DNA of 64,000 nucleotides from Marinobacterium alkalitolerans (lineage in GTDB: Bacteria > Pseudomonadota > Gammaproteobacteria > Pseudomonadales > Balneatricaceae). The position numbers and the translations under genes were made by a program. The notes beneath the pieces are model-generated. The model worked only from the letters and a program-made list of their open reading frames with translations. It was not told the origin of the DNA and did no database searches. This document shows, piece by piece, positions 1 through 8,757 of this stretch; positions within the stretch are counted from its first letter, which is position 1; every line of letters starts with the position of its first letter. The stretch covers positions 62,001 to 126,000 of the forward strand of contig NZ_JACVEW010000008.1 of assembly GCF_017776525.1 (NCBI RefSeq), in the 5' to 3' direction.

Positions 1-926
1 CTGGGGTCAAAGCGTGCCTGTCGGCTCTGCCCTGAATCGATAACCACTTCGACCCCCTCTATGGTCAGGCTGGTCTCGGCAATGGCGGTGGCCAGTACAA
101 TTTTACGTTGACCCTCCGGCGCCGGGGCGATGGCGCGCTGCTGCTCGGCCAGGGCCAGATCGCCATACAGCGGGGCGATCAGCACATCATCGTTTCGGCC
201 CAGCGCGGCTTCCAGCGCCTGATGCACACGCCGAATTTCGCCCTGACCGGGCAGAAACACCAGCAGGCTGCCGCTGTGATCATGCAAGGCCTGGAGCGTG
301 CGTGAGACGACACGTTGCTCGACAGGTGTATCCGTTCGTGCAGGCAGGGAGTAAACAATGCTGACGGGATAGGCGCGGCCCTCGCTGCGAATCACGGGCG
401 CCTGCGGCAGTACCTTGCCCAGTGCAAGGCCGTCCAGCGTGGCAGACATCAGCACCAGCTTGAGCGGCGGGCCTTCCCGCAACAGCTCACGTCCCTGCAG
501 TGCCAGTGCAAGCCCCGTATCGGCTTCAAGGCTGCGCTCGTGGAATTCGTCGAACAGGATGGCTCCCACCCCTTCAAGGCCCGGATCCTCCTGCAGCATG
601 CGGGTCAGAATCCCTTCGGTGATGACTTCAACGCGGGTGTCGGCACTGACACGGCTTTCCAGACGGATGCGGTAACCGATGCGTTTGCCAACCGGCTCGT
701 TCAACTGCTCAGCCAGACGCTGCGCCGCGGCCTTGGCGGCCAGGCGCCGGGGCTCCAGCAACAGGATTTTCTGTTGTCCCAGCCAGGGCTGGTCCAGCAG
801 TGCCAGAGGCACGCGCGTAGTCTTGCCGGCACCGGGAGGTGCTTCGAGAATCAGTTCGTTGTGCTGCTGCAGGGTGTGGCCGATTTCAGTCAGCAGGCTG
901 TCTATGGGCAGGCTGGGCGTGGACAT
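1..926 (-). CDS. hrpB: ATP-dependent helicase HrpB, N-terminal part (runs off the window)
   Basis: Only the first 308 codons are visible; the gene continues beyond position 1. The product is a DExH-box superfamily 2 helicase of the HrpB type, presumed to remodel RNA in the cytoplasm, with a poorly defined physiological role in bacteria. Visible motifs are Walker A GAGKTT at residues 32-37, the DEFH box at 126-129 (the HrpA/HrpB/DEAH signature) and SAT at 161-163, followed by the start of the second RecA lobe (ATAIAETSLT). The ATG at 926 gives the usual short HrpB N terminus directly before the helicase domain. It diverges from trpG across about 180 bp. Confidence 0.93.
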   Translation of the reverse strand, partial: MSTPSLPIDSLLTEIGHTLQQHNELILEAPPGAGKTTRVPLALLDQPWLGQQKILLLEPRRLAAKAAAQRLAEQLNEPVGKRIGYRIRLESRVSADTRVEVITEGILTRMLQEDPGLEGVGAILFDEFHERSLEADTGLALALQGRELLREGPPLKLVLMSATLDGLALGKVLPQAPVIRSEGRAYPVSIVYSLPARTDTPVEQRVVSRTLQALHDHSGSLLVFLPGQGEIRRVHQALEAALGRNDDVLIAPLYGDLALAEQQRAIAPAPEGQRKIVLATAIAETSLTIEGVEVVIDSGQSRQARFDP

Positions 927-993
927 GGATGAATCAGTTGGCTAAAGGGGATCACTCTACCAGAAATCACGTGGTTTGAGAGCGATGTATCAG

Positions 994-1022
994 TTCGCTA
1001 TTACACGTGCTTGCTGTATCAT
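994..1022 (+). promoter_or_regulatory. candidate promoter for trpGDC
   Basis: TTCGCT (994-999) and TATCAT (1017-1022) are separated by 17 bp in the divergent hrpB-trpG gap. The -35 is poor, so this is only a plausible sigma-70 site. I see no tandem Trp codons and no leader-peptide attenuator between it and the trpG start at 1105. Confidence 0.3.
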
Positions 1023-1104
1023 CCTTGATGGAGCCCACAGCAGGCACCAGGTTCTGAAAACAGGCCAGGCAGCCGTTGAACAAGAGAGTGAGAACACAGC
1101 GTCT

Positions 1105-1683
1105 ATGCTGCTGATGATTGACAATTACGACAGTTTTACCTGGAACGTGGTGCGTTACTTTGAAGAGTTGAGCGTTCAGGTCAGGGTATACCGCAATAAC
1201 GAAGTGTCGCTCGAGCAGATTGAGGCGCTGGCACCCAGTCATCTGGTGATTTCCCCGGGGCCCTGTACACCGGCTGAGGCCGGTATTTCGGTGCCGGCAA
1301 TCCAGTATTTTGCGGGCAAGCTGCCGATCCTGGGCGTCTGTCTGGGGCATCAAAGCATCGGTCAGGCCTTTGGTGCCGAGGTGGTCCGCGCGCGGCAGGT
1401 GATGCATGGCAAAACCTCAGCAGTCCATCACACTGGCACAGGCCTGTTTACAGGGCTTGAGCAGCCACTTGAAGTGACACGCTATCACTCTCTGGTACTG
1501 CGGCGTGACAGTTTGCCGGGCTGTCTGGAAGAGGTCGCCTGGACCGAGCGTGAGGCAGGTATGCGCGATGAAGTGATGGCGATACAACATCGTGAGCTGG
1601 CGATATATGGCGTTCAGTTTCATCCCGAATCGGTTCTGACCCGTCAGGGGCATGCGCTGCTGGAGAATTTCCTGCAGCAGTGA
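1105..1683 (+). CDS. trpG: anthranilate/aminodeoxychorismate synthase glutaminase subunit (192 aa)
   Basis: Class I glutamine amidotransferase subunit that supplies ammonia to the chorismate-using TrpE or PabB subunit. It shows the oxyanion SPGPCTP segment, the nucleophile motif GVCLGHQ and the HPES motif completing the Cys-His-Glu triad. The frame is open back to 976, but the family starts at [14 protein letters not shown], so ATG 1105 is chosen; the purine-rich AGAGAGTGAGAA upstream can serve as ribosome site. It heads trpG-trpD-trpC, with trpE not adjacent, as in pseudomonads. The same subunit may serve folate synthesis too; sequence alone does not separate TrpG from PabA. Confidence 0.93.
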   Translation: MLLMIDNYDSFTWNVVRYFEELSVQVRVYRNNEVSLEQIEALAPSHLVISPGPCTPAEAGISVPAIQYFAGKLPILGVCLGHQSIGQAFGAEVVRARQVMHGKTSAVHHTGTGLFTGLEQPLEVTRYHSLVLRRDSLPGCLEEVAWTEREAGMRDEVMAIQHRELAIYGVQFHPESVLTRQGHALLENFLQQ

Positions 1684-1708
1684 TCAGAGTGTTAGGAGGC
1701 AAGGATTC

Positions 1709-2749
1709 ATGAATATTCAGGAAGCGTTGGCCCGCGTGGTCGACCATATCGATCTCAGCCGTGACGAGATGGTTGAGGTCATGCGACAGGTAATGACGGG
1801 CCAGTGCAGTGAATCCCAGGTGGCCGGTTTTCTGGTCGGGCTGCGCATGAAAAGCGAGTCGATCGAGGAAATCACCGGTGCCGCCCAGGTCATGCGCGAG
1901 CTGGCGACACCAGTGCGGCCAGCGAGTGGACCGCTGGTGGATATTGTGGGCACCGGAGGCGACGGCGCCAACCTTTTCAATGTGTCCTCGGCCAGCGCCT
2001 TTGTTGCCGCCGCCTGTGGCGTGCACATTGCCAAACATGGCAACCGGGGCGTGTCCTCCAAAAGCGGCAGTGCCGACCTGCTTGAGAAAGCCGGCATCAA
2101 CCTGGATCTGGGAGCCGATGCGGTTGCACGCTGCATCGATGAAGTCGGCGTTGGTTTCATGTTTGCACCGGGTTATCACGGCGCCATGAAGCATGCGATT
2201 GGTGCGCGTCGGGCACTGGGGATGCGCACCCTGTTCAACATCCTGGGACCAATGACCAACCCGGCCGGTGCCAGGCGTGAAGTGATCGGCGTATTCACCA
2301 AGAAGCTCTGCCGTCCCATGGCAGAGGTGATGCATCAGTTGGGTGCCGAGCACATCATGGTGGTGCATGCGGATGACGGGCTGGATGAAATCAGCCTGGC
2401 GACCCACACCCATGTGGCAGAACTCAAGGACGGGCAGATCCACGAATACACGGTATCGCCTGAGGACCTGGGTATTGAGAGCCAAAGCCTGATCGGGCTG
2501 GGCGTGGACAGTTCGGAACAATCGCTGGCGCTGATTCGTGCGGCGTTGGGCAACAGCGAAACCCCGGAAGCCCGCAAGGCGGCCGCGATGGTTGCGCTTA
2601 ACGCCGGTGCGGCGATCTATCTGGGTGGTCAGGCCGAAAGCCACAAGGCAGGTGTTGAGAAAGCGCTGGAGGCGATTGCCTCCGGTGCGGCGTTGCAGAA
2701 AATGGAACAGCTGGCCGCTTTCAGCCAGCAACTGGAGCAGGGCGAGTAA
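1709..2749 (+). CDS. trpD: anthranilate phosphoribosyltransferase (346 aa)
   Basis: Second step of tryptophan synthesis: transfers phosphoribose from PRPP to anthranilate. The glycine-rich [15 protein letters not shown] loop and the [15 protein letters not shown] segment, both diagnostic of TrpD, are present and the length is normal. ATG 1709 is preceded by TTAGGAGGCAAGGATT, a strong ribosome site, and matches the family N terminus; the frame is open upstream to 1652 but that would overlap trpG. The stop overlaps the trpC start (TAATG), so the two are translationally coupled. Confidence 0.97.
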   Translation: MNIQEALARVVDHIDLSRDEMVEVMRQVMTGQCSESQVAGFLVGLRMKSESIEEITGAAQVMRELATPVRPASGPLVDIVGTGGDGANLFNVSSASAFVAAACGVHIAKHGNRGVSSKSGSADLLEKAGINLDLGADAVARCIDEVGVGFMFAPGYHGAMKHAIGARRALGMRTLFNILGPMTNPAGARREVIGVFTKKLCRPMAEVMHQLGAEHIMVVHADDGLDEISLATHTHVAELKDGQIHEYTVSPEDLGIESQSLIGLGVDSSEQSLALIRAALGNSETPEARKAAAMVALNAGAAIYLGGQAESHKAGVEKALEAIASGAALQKMEQLAAFSQQLEQGE

Positions 2750-3573
2750 TGAGTGATACCCCGACCATCCTGAAGAAAATTATCGCGCGCAAGCGCGAAG
2801 AAGTGGCAGAGCGCAGTGCCCGGGTGTCTCTGGAGGACCTGAAGGCCCGCATTGAACAGCAGCAGGGCACCGCGACGGACCCGCGCGGTTTTGTCGCCAG
2901 CCTTGAGCGAGCGCTGTCCGAGGGGCGCGCGGCCGTCATTGCCGAGATCAAGAAGGCGAGCCCGTCCAAGGGAGTGATTCGTGATCCCTTCGTACCGGCC
3001 GAGATCGCGCCTTCATACGAAGCCGGTGGTGCCAGTTGCCTGTCGGTGCTGACCGATGTGGACTTTTTCCAGGGCAGCGACGAATACCTGCAACAGGCCC
3101 GCGCAGCCTGCACCTTGCCTGTGATCCGCAAGGATTTCATTGTGGACCCCTACCAGGTGTACGAGGCACGTGCATTGGGAGCTGACTGCATCCTGCTGAT
3201 CGTGGCCGCACTGGATGACCAGCAGCTGGCCGACCTGACGGCGCTCACTCATGCGCTGGGGATGGATGTACTGATTGAGGTGCATAACGAGGCGGAACTG
3301 CAGCGTATTCTGCCGCTGAATACACGCCTGATCGGCATCAATAATCGCGACCTGCATACCTTTGAGGTCAGCCTGGACAACACCTTCAAGTTGTTGGATC
3401 AGATACCGCAAGACCGAATTGTGGTGACGGAAAGTGGTATCCTGTCACCCGACGATGTGGCTGCCATGCAGGCGCGTGAGGTCAATGCCTTCCTGATTGG
3501 AGAGGCCTTCATGCGTGCCGAAGATCCGGGCCAGACGCTGGCTGACTTCTTTGCGGCAGCACGCACCCACTAA
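2749..3573 (+). CDS. trpC: indole-3-glycerol phosphate synthase (274 aa)
   Basis: TIM-barrel enzyme closing the indole ring of 1-(2-carboxyphenylamino)-deoxyribulose phosphate. Catalytic segments are intact: [10 protein letters not shown] (Lys in strand 1), [21 protein letters not shown] and VTESGI near the phosphate site. It is monofunctional, not fused to TrpF as in enterics, consistent with the Pseudomonas-type trpGDC arrangement. It overlaps trpD by one base (TAATG). Normal length, no anomalies. Confidence 0.97.
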   Translation: MSDTPTILKKIIARKREEVAERSARVSLEDLKARIEQQQGTATDPRGFVASLERALSEGRAAVIAEIKKASPSKGVIRDPFVPAEIAPSYEAGGASCLSVLTDVDFFQGSDEYLQQARAACTLPVIRKDFIVDPYQVYEARALGADCILLIVAALDDQQLADLTALTHALGMDVLIEVHNEAELQRILPLNTRLIGINNRDLHTFEVSLDNTFKLLDQIPQDRIVVTESGILSPDDVAAMQAREVNAFLIGEAFMRAEDPGQTLADFFAAARTH

Positions 3574-3595
3574 CCCGATTGTTGAGATACACCCG

Positions 3596-4009
3596 ATGAG
3601 TATGAGTGTTCGTGTCGGCTGGGACGGAGATGATCGTTTCAAGGCGACGACCGGTTCCGGCTTTGACATTGTGATAGACAAAGACCTGCAGCAGGGGCCG
3701 CGCCCGATGGAGTTGATGCTGGCAGGCCTTGGCGGATGTACCAGCGTGGACGTAGTGGCGATCCTGCGCAAGACGCGACAGGACGTGGTGGACTGTGTGG
3801 CCGAGATCCAGGCCGAGCGTTCCGACGACGTGCCGTCTGTCTTTACCGAGATCCACGTGAAGTTCGTGGTCAGCGGGCGTGGGCTCAAGCCGGCAGCGGT
3901 CGAACGCGCCGTACGCCTGTCCGCTGAGCAGTACTGTTCGGCTTCCATCATGCTCGAGCGTGGCGGGGTCAAGATCAGCCACAGCTTTGAAATTGTTGAA
4001 GTGGAATAA
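3596..4009 (+). CDS. OsmC family protein, YhfA-like (137 aa)
   Basis: Small OsmC-fold protein; the fold is shared by organic hydroperoxide reductases. The two conserved cysteines lie in GGCTSVDVV and EQYCSASIM, consistent with a thiol-peroxidase type active site, but the sequence is closer to the uncharacterised YhfA group than to Ohr. The frame is open back into trpC; ATG 3596 gives the family N terminus MSMSVRVGW and lies 20 bp after the trpC stop, so it is probably read from the trp transcript. Peroxide reduction is inference from the fold only. Confidence 0.85.
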   Translation: MSMSVRVGWDGDDRFKATTGSGFDIVIDKDLQQGPRPMELMLAGLGGCTSVDVVAILRKTRQDVVDCVAEIQAERSDDVPSVFTEIHVKFVVSGRGLKPAAVERAVRLSAEQYCSASIMLERGGVKISHSFEIVEVE

Positions 4010-4024
4010 AGCCACTGTTTGGCT

Positions 4025-4033
4025 TGCTATACT
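4025..4033 (+). promoter_or_regulatory. extended -10 promoter of rpsF operon
   Basis: TGCTATACT is an extended -10 element (TGn followed by TATACT at 4028-4033). No good -35 sits 16-18 bp upstream, as is usual for extended -10 promoters. It leaves a leader of about 100 nt before rpsF. Confidence 0.6.
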
Positions 4034-4039
4034 GGGGGC

Positions 4040-4142
4040 GCTGAAGTAGAATTTTGCGTCCTTTTTATTTGTTTAACTCCTTGCTTTCAACCATTCGCAT
4101 TCGGCGGATGACTTGGAGGCTGTGAAACCGTAAGGAGCAAAA
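4040..4142 (+). promoter_or_regulatory. rpsF mRNA leader, candidate S6:S18 autoregulatory site
   Basis: The leader ends GAAACCGTAAGGAGC just before the rpsF ATG, with a CCG at 4128-4130 next to the ribosome site. In many bacteria the S6:S18 complex represses its own mRNA by binding a hairpin with an exposed CCG near the rpsF start. Position and the CCG agree, but I did not establish a convincing paired structure, so this is a candidate only. Confidence 0.3.
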
Positions 4143-4550
4143 ATGCGTCATTACGAAATCGTATTTCTGGTTCACCCGAACCAGAGCGAGCAGGTTCCGG
4201 CGATGGTCGAGCGTTACAAAGCGCTGATCGAAGGTGCTAACGGCCAGATTCACCGTCTGGAAGATTGGGGCCGTCGCCAGCTGGCTTACCCGATCAACAA
4301 CGCACACAAGGCACACTACGTGCTGATGAACGTTGAAGCGACTCAGGATGTGATGGACGAGCTGTCCAGCATGTTCCGCTACAACGACGCCGTTCTGCGT
4401 AACATGGTGATCCGTTGCAACGAAGCGATCACTGAAGATTCTCCGATCAAGGCAGCCGAATCTCGCGAAGACCGCAAGCCGCGTCGCGAAGAGCGCACCG
4501 AGCAGAAGCAGGAAAAAACTGCTGAAGCCAAGCCCGCTGCTGCAGAGTAA
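4143..4550 (+). CDS. rpsF: 30S ribosomal protein S6 (135 aa)
   Basis: S6 binds 16S rRNA in the platform together with S18. The N-terminal S6 fold ([17 protein letters not shown]...) is typical. The C-terminal tail from about residue 100 is strongly charged and Lys/Glu/Arg-rich, as in many gammaproteobacteria, where it can be modified by RimK. Ribosome site AAGGAG lies 7 bases before the ATG. First gene of rpsF-rpsR-rplI; priB, which sits between rpsF and rpsR in E. coli, is absent here. Confidence 0.98.
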   Translation: MRHYEIVFLVHPNQSEQVPAMVERYKALIEGANGQIHRLEDWGRRQLAYPINNAHKAHYVLMNVEATQDVMDELSSMFRYNDAVLRNMVIRCNEAITEDSPIKAAESREDRKPRREERTEQKQEKTAEAKPAAAE

Positions 4551-4581
4551 TTTTTTAACCTGATTAATTGGAGAAATTCAG

Positions 4582-4812
4582 ATGGCACGTTTTTTCCGTC
4601 GTCGCAAGTTCTGCCGTTTCACTGCTGAAGGCGTCAAGCAGATCGACTACAAAGATCTCGACACCCTGAAAGGCTACGTTACCGAAACCGGCAAAATCGT
4701 TCCGAGCCGTATCACTGGTACCAAGGCACGCTACCAGCGTCAGCTGGCGACCGCTATCAAGCGCGCGCGCTACCTGGCCCTGCTGCCGTACACCGACAGC
4801 CACGACGTATAA
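4582..4812 (+). CDS. rpsR: 30S ribosomal protein S18 (76 aa)
   Basis: Partner of S6 on the 30S platform. [17 protein letters not shown] and the [21 protein letters not shown] segment are highly conserved S18 signatures, and the length is standard. A GGAGAAA ribosome site precedes the ATG. It lies 31 bp after rpsF and is followed by an unusually long 146-bp gap before rplI that contains a hairpin. Confidence 0.98.
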   Translation: MARFFRRRKFCRFTAEGVKQIDYKDLDTLKGYVTETGKIVPSRITGTKARYQRQLATAIKRARYLALLPYTDSHDV

Positions 4813-4833
4813 GCGTCGGCTGATACAGCCGGA

Positions 4834-4859
4834 GGCCGTGCGCGGATCTGTGCACGGCC
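4834..4859 (+). repeat. inverted repeat between rpsR and rplI
   Basis: GGCCGTGC (4834-4841) and GCACGGCC (4852-4859) form a perfect 8-bp G+C-rich stem with a 10-nt loop. No T-tract follows, so it is not a standard terminator; it may protect or adjust the rpsF-rpsR part of the transcript relative to rplI. Confidence 0.6.
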
Positions 4860-4958
4860 GATCAAGATTAATGCTGTGGATATCCCTGTACGATACGAAG
4901 AGGGTATTCATGGCCAGGATTCAAACTGCAGCCTTTGCAGAACAAGAGGTTTTACGAG

Positions 4959-5405
4959 ATGGAAGTTATTCTGCTCGAAGATATCGGTAAGCTGGGCCAG
5001 CTGGGTGACAAGGTCGCCGTCAAGTCTGGTTTTGGCCGTAACTACCTGATCCCCCAGGGTAAAGCCGTACCCGCCACCGCCGCTAACATTGCTCAGTTCG
5101 AAGAGCGTCGTGCCGAGCTGGAAAAAGCCGCTGCTGACAAGCTGGCTAACGCCCAGGCACGTGCTGAACAGCTGAACGAACTGGAACTGTCTCTGGTGAC
5201 CAAAGCCGGTGACGAAGGCAAGCTGTTCGGTTCTATCGGTACCCGCGACATCGCTGAAGCTCTGACGTCTGCTGGCGTTGAAGCTGACAAGAGCGAAGTT
5301 CGTCTGCCGGAAGGTGCGATCCGCCACGTGGGTGAGTTCGACGTCGACATCCAGGTTCACCCGGATGTGACCGCGACCATCAAGCTGGTCATCGCTGGCG
5401 AATAA
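4959..5405 (+). CDS. rplI: 50S ribosomal protein L9 (148 aa)
   Basis: L9 is the elongated protein at the base of the L1 stalk. The N-domain signature [32 protein letters not shown] is clear in outline (residues 1-32), followed by the long connecting helix rich in Ala/Glu and the C-domain. The frame is open to a TTG at 4935, but ATG 4959 preceded by AGAGG gives the exact family start. Last gene of the operon, followed by a strong terminator. Confidence 0.98.
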   Translation: MEVILLEDIGKLGQLGDKVAVKSGFGRNYLIPQGKAVPATAANIAQFEERRAELEKAAADKLANAQARAEQLNELELSLVTKAGDEGKLFGSIGTRDIAEALTSAGVEADKSEVRLPEGAIRHVGEFDVDIQVHPDVTATIKLVIAGE

Positions 5406-5431
5406 TTCGCCTCAGCGGACAGAACTTGAAA

Positions 5432-5466
5432 AGCACTGCGCAGTTGGACTGCGCAGTGCTTTTTTT
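5432..5466 (+). terminator. Rho-independent terminator after rplI
   Basis: AGCACTGCGCAG (5432-5443) pairs perfectly with CTGCGCAGTGCT (5449-5460) around a TTGGA loop and is followed by seven T residues. Confidence 0.93.
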
Positions 5467-5540
5467 ATGCGTAAAATAAGTCATTGGTGTTTTTCGGCAC
5501 ACAGGGTGCCGGCTCAATGGCGAGGAGGTCGTGCAACAGA

Positions 5541-6929
5541 ATGGAAATGGCTGATCTGAATGATGAGGTGCTGGAGTCCATCAAGCAGCCGCCACACTCG
5601 GTCGAGGCCGAACAGTCGGTACTGGGTGGGTTGATGCTGGATAACAACACCTGGGATACCGTATCCGAGGTGTTGCTGCAGGAACATTTCTACCGCCCCA
5701 CGCATCGCATGATCTTCCGCACCATGCAGAAGCTGGTGGATGATGGTCGCCCCATTGATGTTGTGACGCTCTCGGAAGAGCTGGACCGAACCGCCGAGCT
5801 GCAGGATGCCGGGGGGCTGGAATACCTGGTATCACTGGCTCGCAATACGCCCAGTGCTTCCAATATCCGCGCCTATGCAGAAATCGTGCGTGACCGATCA
5901 CTGTTGCGCCAGATGATCAGCGTCGCCAACGAAATTTCCGACAGCGCCTTTCATCCGGCCGGTCGTGCGCCGGAAGAGGTGCTGAACGAGGCCGAGCAGA
6001 AAATCTTCCAGATTGCCGAGAACCGCCCCAATCAGGGTGGCCCCGAAGCCGTCAATCCGCTGCTCAAACGTGCCGTGGACCGCATTGATGAGCTGTTCAA
6101 CAACTCGGATGCGCTGACCGGCGTAACCACCGGATTTGATGACCTGGATGACCGTACCGGCGGCATGCAGAAATCCGACCTGGTCATCGTGGCGGCACGA
6201 CCGTCCATGGGTAAAACCACCTTCGCGATGAACCTGGTGGAAAATGCGCTGATGGCCACTGAGCGGCCGGTACTGGTGTTCTCGCTGGAGATGCCGGCAG
6301 ATCAGCTGGTGACACGTATGCTCTCGTCACTGGGGCGTATCAACCAGACCCGGGTGCGTAACGGGCAGCTGGAAGAGGATGACTGGCCCAAGCTGACCAC
6401 TGCGGTCAACATGTTGAAAAACAAGCCGTTGTTCATCGACGATCAGCCGGGTATCAGCCCGAACGAGATGCGTGCCCGCGCACGTCGTATCCACCGCGAG
6501 CACGGTGACCTGGCTCTGATCATGGTCGACTACCTGCAGTTGATGACCATGAAAACCGGGAAGGTGGAGAGCCGTACTCAGGAAATCTCGGAAATTTCAC
6601 GCTCTCTCAAGGCGCTGGCCAAGGAGATGAACTGTCCGGTCGTGGCGCTCTCGCAGCTGAACCGAAGCCTGGAGCAACGGCCCAACAAGCGCCCCGTCAA
6701 CTCCGACCTGCGTGAATCCGGTGCGATCGAGCAGGATGCGGACGTGATCATGTTCATCTATCGGGATGAGGTCTATAACGAAGACAGTCCGGAAAAGGGG
6801 GTGGCCGAGATCATCATCGGCAAGCAGCGTAACGGCCCCATCGGTACCGTCAGGCTGGCATTCCTTGGTAAATATACCCGCTTTGAAAATCTGGCCATGG
6901 GCCAGTATGACTACGGCCCGGACGAGTAG
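5541..6929 (+). CDS. dnaB: replicative DNA helicase DnaB (462 aa)
   Basis: Hexameric 5'-3' helicase that unwinds the replication fork. It has the N-terminal primase-interaction domain (HSVEAEQSVLGGLMLD) and the RecA-like DnaB_C domain with Walker A ARPSMGKTTF and the MVDYLQLM motif. The frame opens at 5484, but ATG 5541 sits 11 bases after AGGAGGT and gives a length close to E. coli DnaB. No intein is present. The gene directly follows the ribosomal operon, a conserved gammaproteobacterial adjacency, and is convergent with a thioesterase gene. Confidence 0.96.
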   Translation: MEMADLNDEVLESIKQPPHSVEAEQSVLGGLMLDNNTWDTVSEVLLQEHFYRPTHRMIFRTMQKLVDDGRPIDVVTLSEELDRTAELQDAGGLEYLVSLARNTPSASNIRAYAEIVRDRSLLRQMISVANEISDSAFHPAGRAPEEVLNEAEQKIFQIAENRPNQGGPEAVNPLLKRAVDRIDELFNNSDALTGVTTGFDDLDDRTGGMQKSDLVIVAARPSMGKTTFAMNLVENALMATERPVLVFSLEMPADQLVTRMLSSLGRINQTRVRNGQLEEDDWPKLTTAVNMLKNKPLFIDDQPGISPNEMRARARRIHREHGDLALIMVDYLQLMTMKTGKVESRTQEISEISRSLKALAKEMNCPVVALSQLNRSLEQRPNKRPVNSDLRESGAIEQDADVIMFIYRDEVYNEDSPEKGVAEIIIGKQRNGPIGTVRLAFLGKYTRFENLAMGQYDYGPDE

Positions 6930-6943
6930 GATGGGCCAGGTGC

Positions 6944-7375
6944 TCAGGATTCCCTGAGCACCTTGTTGCGAAAGCCTTCGGGGACCGTCAGCACCTTGCG
7001 CTCGTCATAATCGAAGAAGACGATGCCGGTCTTGGCATGCGCGATCTCGACAGCGGTGTCCTTGTTACTGAGCAGGTAATAAATGTCACAGCCGTACTTG
7101 TTGAAGTCCGCGACCGTCACATCCACCTGAATTCGATCGCCATGGAAACCTTCGGCCTTATAGACAATCGCCGAATCGGTCATGATGATGCTGGCACCTT
7201 CCACATCCATCTCGGTGTAATGATAGTGGTTCAAAAAGCGCAGCCGCGCTTCGTGCACCATCGACAGGACCGCATCGTTCCCCAGATGCCCGCCATAATT
7301 GATATCGCTGATACGCACGGCCAGCTCGGTACTGAACAGGTAGTTGTCCGGCATTTCCAGTTTAATGCGTGCCAT
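6944..7375 (-). CDS. hotdog-fold acyl-CoA thioesterase family protein (143 aa)
   Basis: 4HBT-superfamily single hotdog domain. The segment ISDINYGGHLGNDAVL corresponds to the active-site Asp and following loop of YbgC/4-hydroxybenzoyl-CoA thioesterase-like enzymes. Substrate is unknown. It starts 26 bp downstream of the bioA stop on the same strand, with an AAGGAGATGTAAGG ribosome site, so it is probably co-transcribed with bioA. A role in acyl-thioester housekeeping is likely; a link to biotin precursors is only suggested by position. Confidence 0.85.
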   Translation of the reverse strand: MARIKLEMPDNYLFSTELAVRISDINYGGHLGNDAVLSMVHEARLRFLNHYHYTEMDVEGASIIMTDSAIVYKAEGFHGDRIQVDVTVADFNKYGCDIYYLLSNKDTAVEIAHAKTGIVFFDYDERKVLTVPEGFRNKVLRES

Positions 7376-7401
7376 CCTTACATCTCCTTCAACCTTGAAC
7401 C

Positions 7402-8691
7402 TTAATCCAGTGCGCGGACCACATCGACCATGGCCGCGGTCAAAGTGCCCAGATCCTTATCACTCATCACATAGGGCGGCATCACGTAGATGAGTTTGCC
7501 GAATGGGCGTACCCAGACCCCGCGCTCAACGAACATGGGCTGAACCTCTGCCAGGCTGACCGGTTCGTGGCGCTCAATGACACCGATGGCGCCAAGCACT
7601 CGGACATCGTTTACCGATGCCAGTTCACGTGCCGGCTCCAGCCCCTGTTTGAGCCCCTTTTCAAGGCGGGTGACTTCCGCTTTCCAGTCCATCTCCTCAA
7701 GCAGGGTCAGGCTCTCCAGCGCGGTCGCGCAGGCCAGCGGGTTGGCCATGAACGTGGGGCCGTGCATGAAACAGCCCGCGCCTCCTGCCGAGATGGTATG
7801 TGCGATTTCGGCAGTGGCAAGCGTTGCCGCCAGCGTCATGTAGCCGCCGGTAAGTGCCTTGCCCAGGCACAGGATATCCGGGCTGATGCCGGCATGATTG
7901 CAGGCGAACAGCTCGCCGCTGCGCCCGAAGCCGGTGGCGATCTCATCCGCGATCAGCAGTACATCATACTGGTCGCAGAGGGCCCGGGCATGCCGCAGCC
8001 ATTCCGGAGAATAAAAGCGCATGCCACCGGCACCCTGGACGACAGGTTCGAGAATCAGTGCTGCAATTTCGTCCTGATGCTGGGCCAGTTGCTGCTCCAG
8101 CTCAGCAATGTCGGCCGGGTCAAAGGGGGCGTCAAAGGCGGTTTCAGGGCGGGGGGCAAACAGTTGTTGTGCCAGCACGCCACTGAACAGTTCATGCATG
8201 CCGTTGACCGGGTCACACACGGACATGGCCCCGAAGGTATCGCCATGGTAGCCGTTGCGAATGCTCAGAATGCGGTGCTTCGCCGGTTTGCCACGTGCGT
8301 GCCAGTACTGAATTGCCATTTTCAGGGCAACTTCCACCGACACCGAGCCGGAGTCGGCTATGAAAACCCGCTGCAAGGGTTCGGGTGTCATTTCCACCAG
8401 CTTGCGCGCCAGCTCAATGGCCGGGGTATGGGTCAGGCCACCAAACATCACGTGCGACATGGCGTCGATCTGGCCTTTGGCGGCGGCGTTCAGGCGGGGG
8501 TGGTTGTAGCCGTGTACAGCGGACCACCAGGAGGCCATGCCGTCGATCAGCTCACGCCCGTCGCTCAGACGTATGCGAACCCCCTGTGCCGATTCCACGG
8601 GAAACATGGACGGCGGGTTGATCATCGATGAGTAGGGGTGCCAGATATGCTGGCTGTCGAACGCCAGCTGTTCGCTGTTCGGGCCTTTCAT
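7402..8691 (-). CDS. bioA: adenosylmethionine-8-amino-7-oxononanoate aminotransferase (429 aa)
   Basis: PLP aminotransferase converting KAPA to DAPA with SAM as amino donor, the third step of the biotin ring pathway. Class III aminotransferase features are clear: HIWHPYSSM near the N terminus, GMASWWSAVHGYNHP, LLIADEIATGFGRSG, and the PLP lysine in CLGKALTGGYM. The frame extends to 8757, but ATG 8691 follows AGGAGCACC and matches the family start. It is about 17 kb from the bioBFHCD operon and has its own promoter. A hotdog thioesterase follows. Confidence 0.96.
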   Translation of the reverse strand: MKGPNSEQLAFDSQHIWHPYSSMINPPSMFPVESAQGVRIRLSDGRELIDGMASWWSAVHGYNHPRLNAAAKGQIDAMSHVMFGGLTHTPAIELARKLVEMTPEPLQRVFIADSGSVSVEVALKMAIQYWHARGKPAKHRILSIRNGYHGDTFGAMSVCDPVNGMHELFSGVLAQQLFAPRPETAFDAPFDPADIAELEQQLAQHQDEIAALILEPVVQGAGGMRFYSPEWLRHARALCDQYDVLLIADEIATGFGRSGELFACNHAGISPDILCLGKALTGGYMTLAATLATAEIAHTISAGGAGCFMHGPTFMANPLACATALESLTLLEEMDWKAEVTRLEKGLKQGLEPARELASVNDVRVLGAIGVIERHEPVSLAEVQPMFVERGVWVRPFGKLIYVMPPYVMSDKDLGTLTAAMVDVVRALD

Positions 8692-8721
8692 GGTGCTCCT
8701 CGTGTTCGTGTGAGGGGCTCC

Positions 8722-8750
8722 ATTAGAGCGGTCTTTGCCGGCTGGTGCAA
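8722..8750 (-). promoter_or_regulatory. sigma-70 promoter of bioA
   Basis: Read on the minus strand, TTGCAC (8750-8745) and TCTAAT (8727-8722) are spaced by exactly 17 bp, placing a start site about 25 nt before the bioA ATG. I find no BirA-type palindrome overlapping it. Confidence 0.6.
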
Positions 8751-8757
8751 CCCGCAA

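Noticed and set aside
976-1104. 43-codon N-terminal extension of TrpG
   Set aside because: The extension has no TrpG resemblance and the family starts at [11 protein letters not shown]. The region more likely carries the promoter and leader.
1448-2731. 427-codon open frame opposite trpG and trpD
   Set aside because: Antisense shadow with no family resemblance; trpG and trpD are intact on the plus strand. The same applies to long frames opposite purL (40119-41372, 42264-43472) and cheA (14819-16174).
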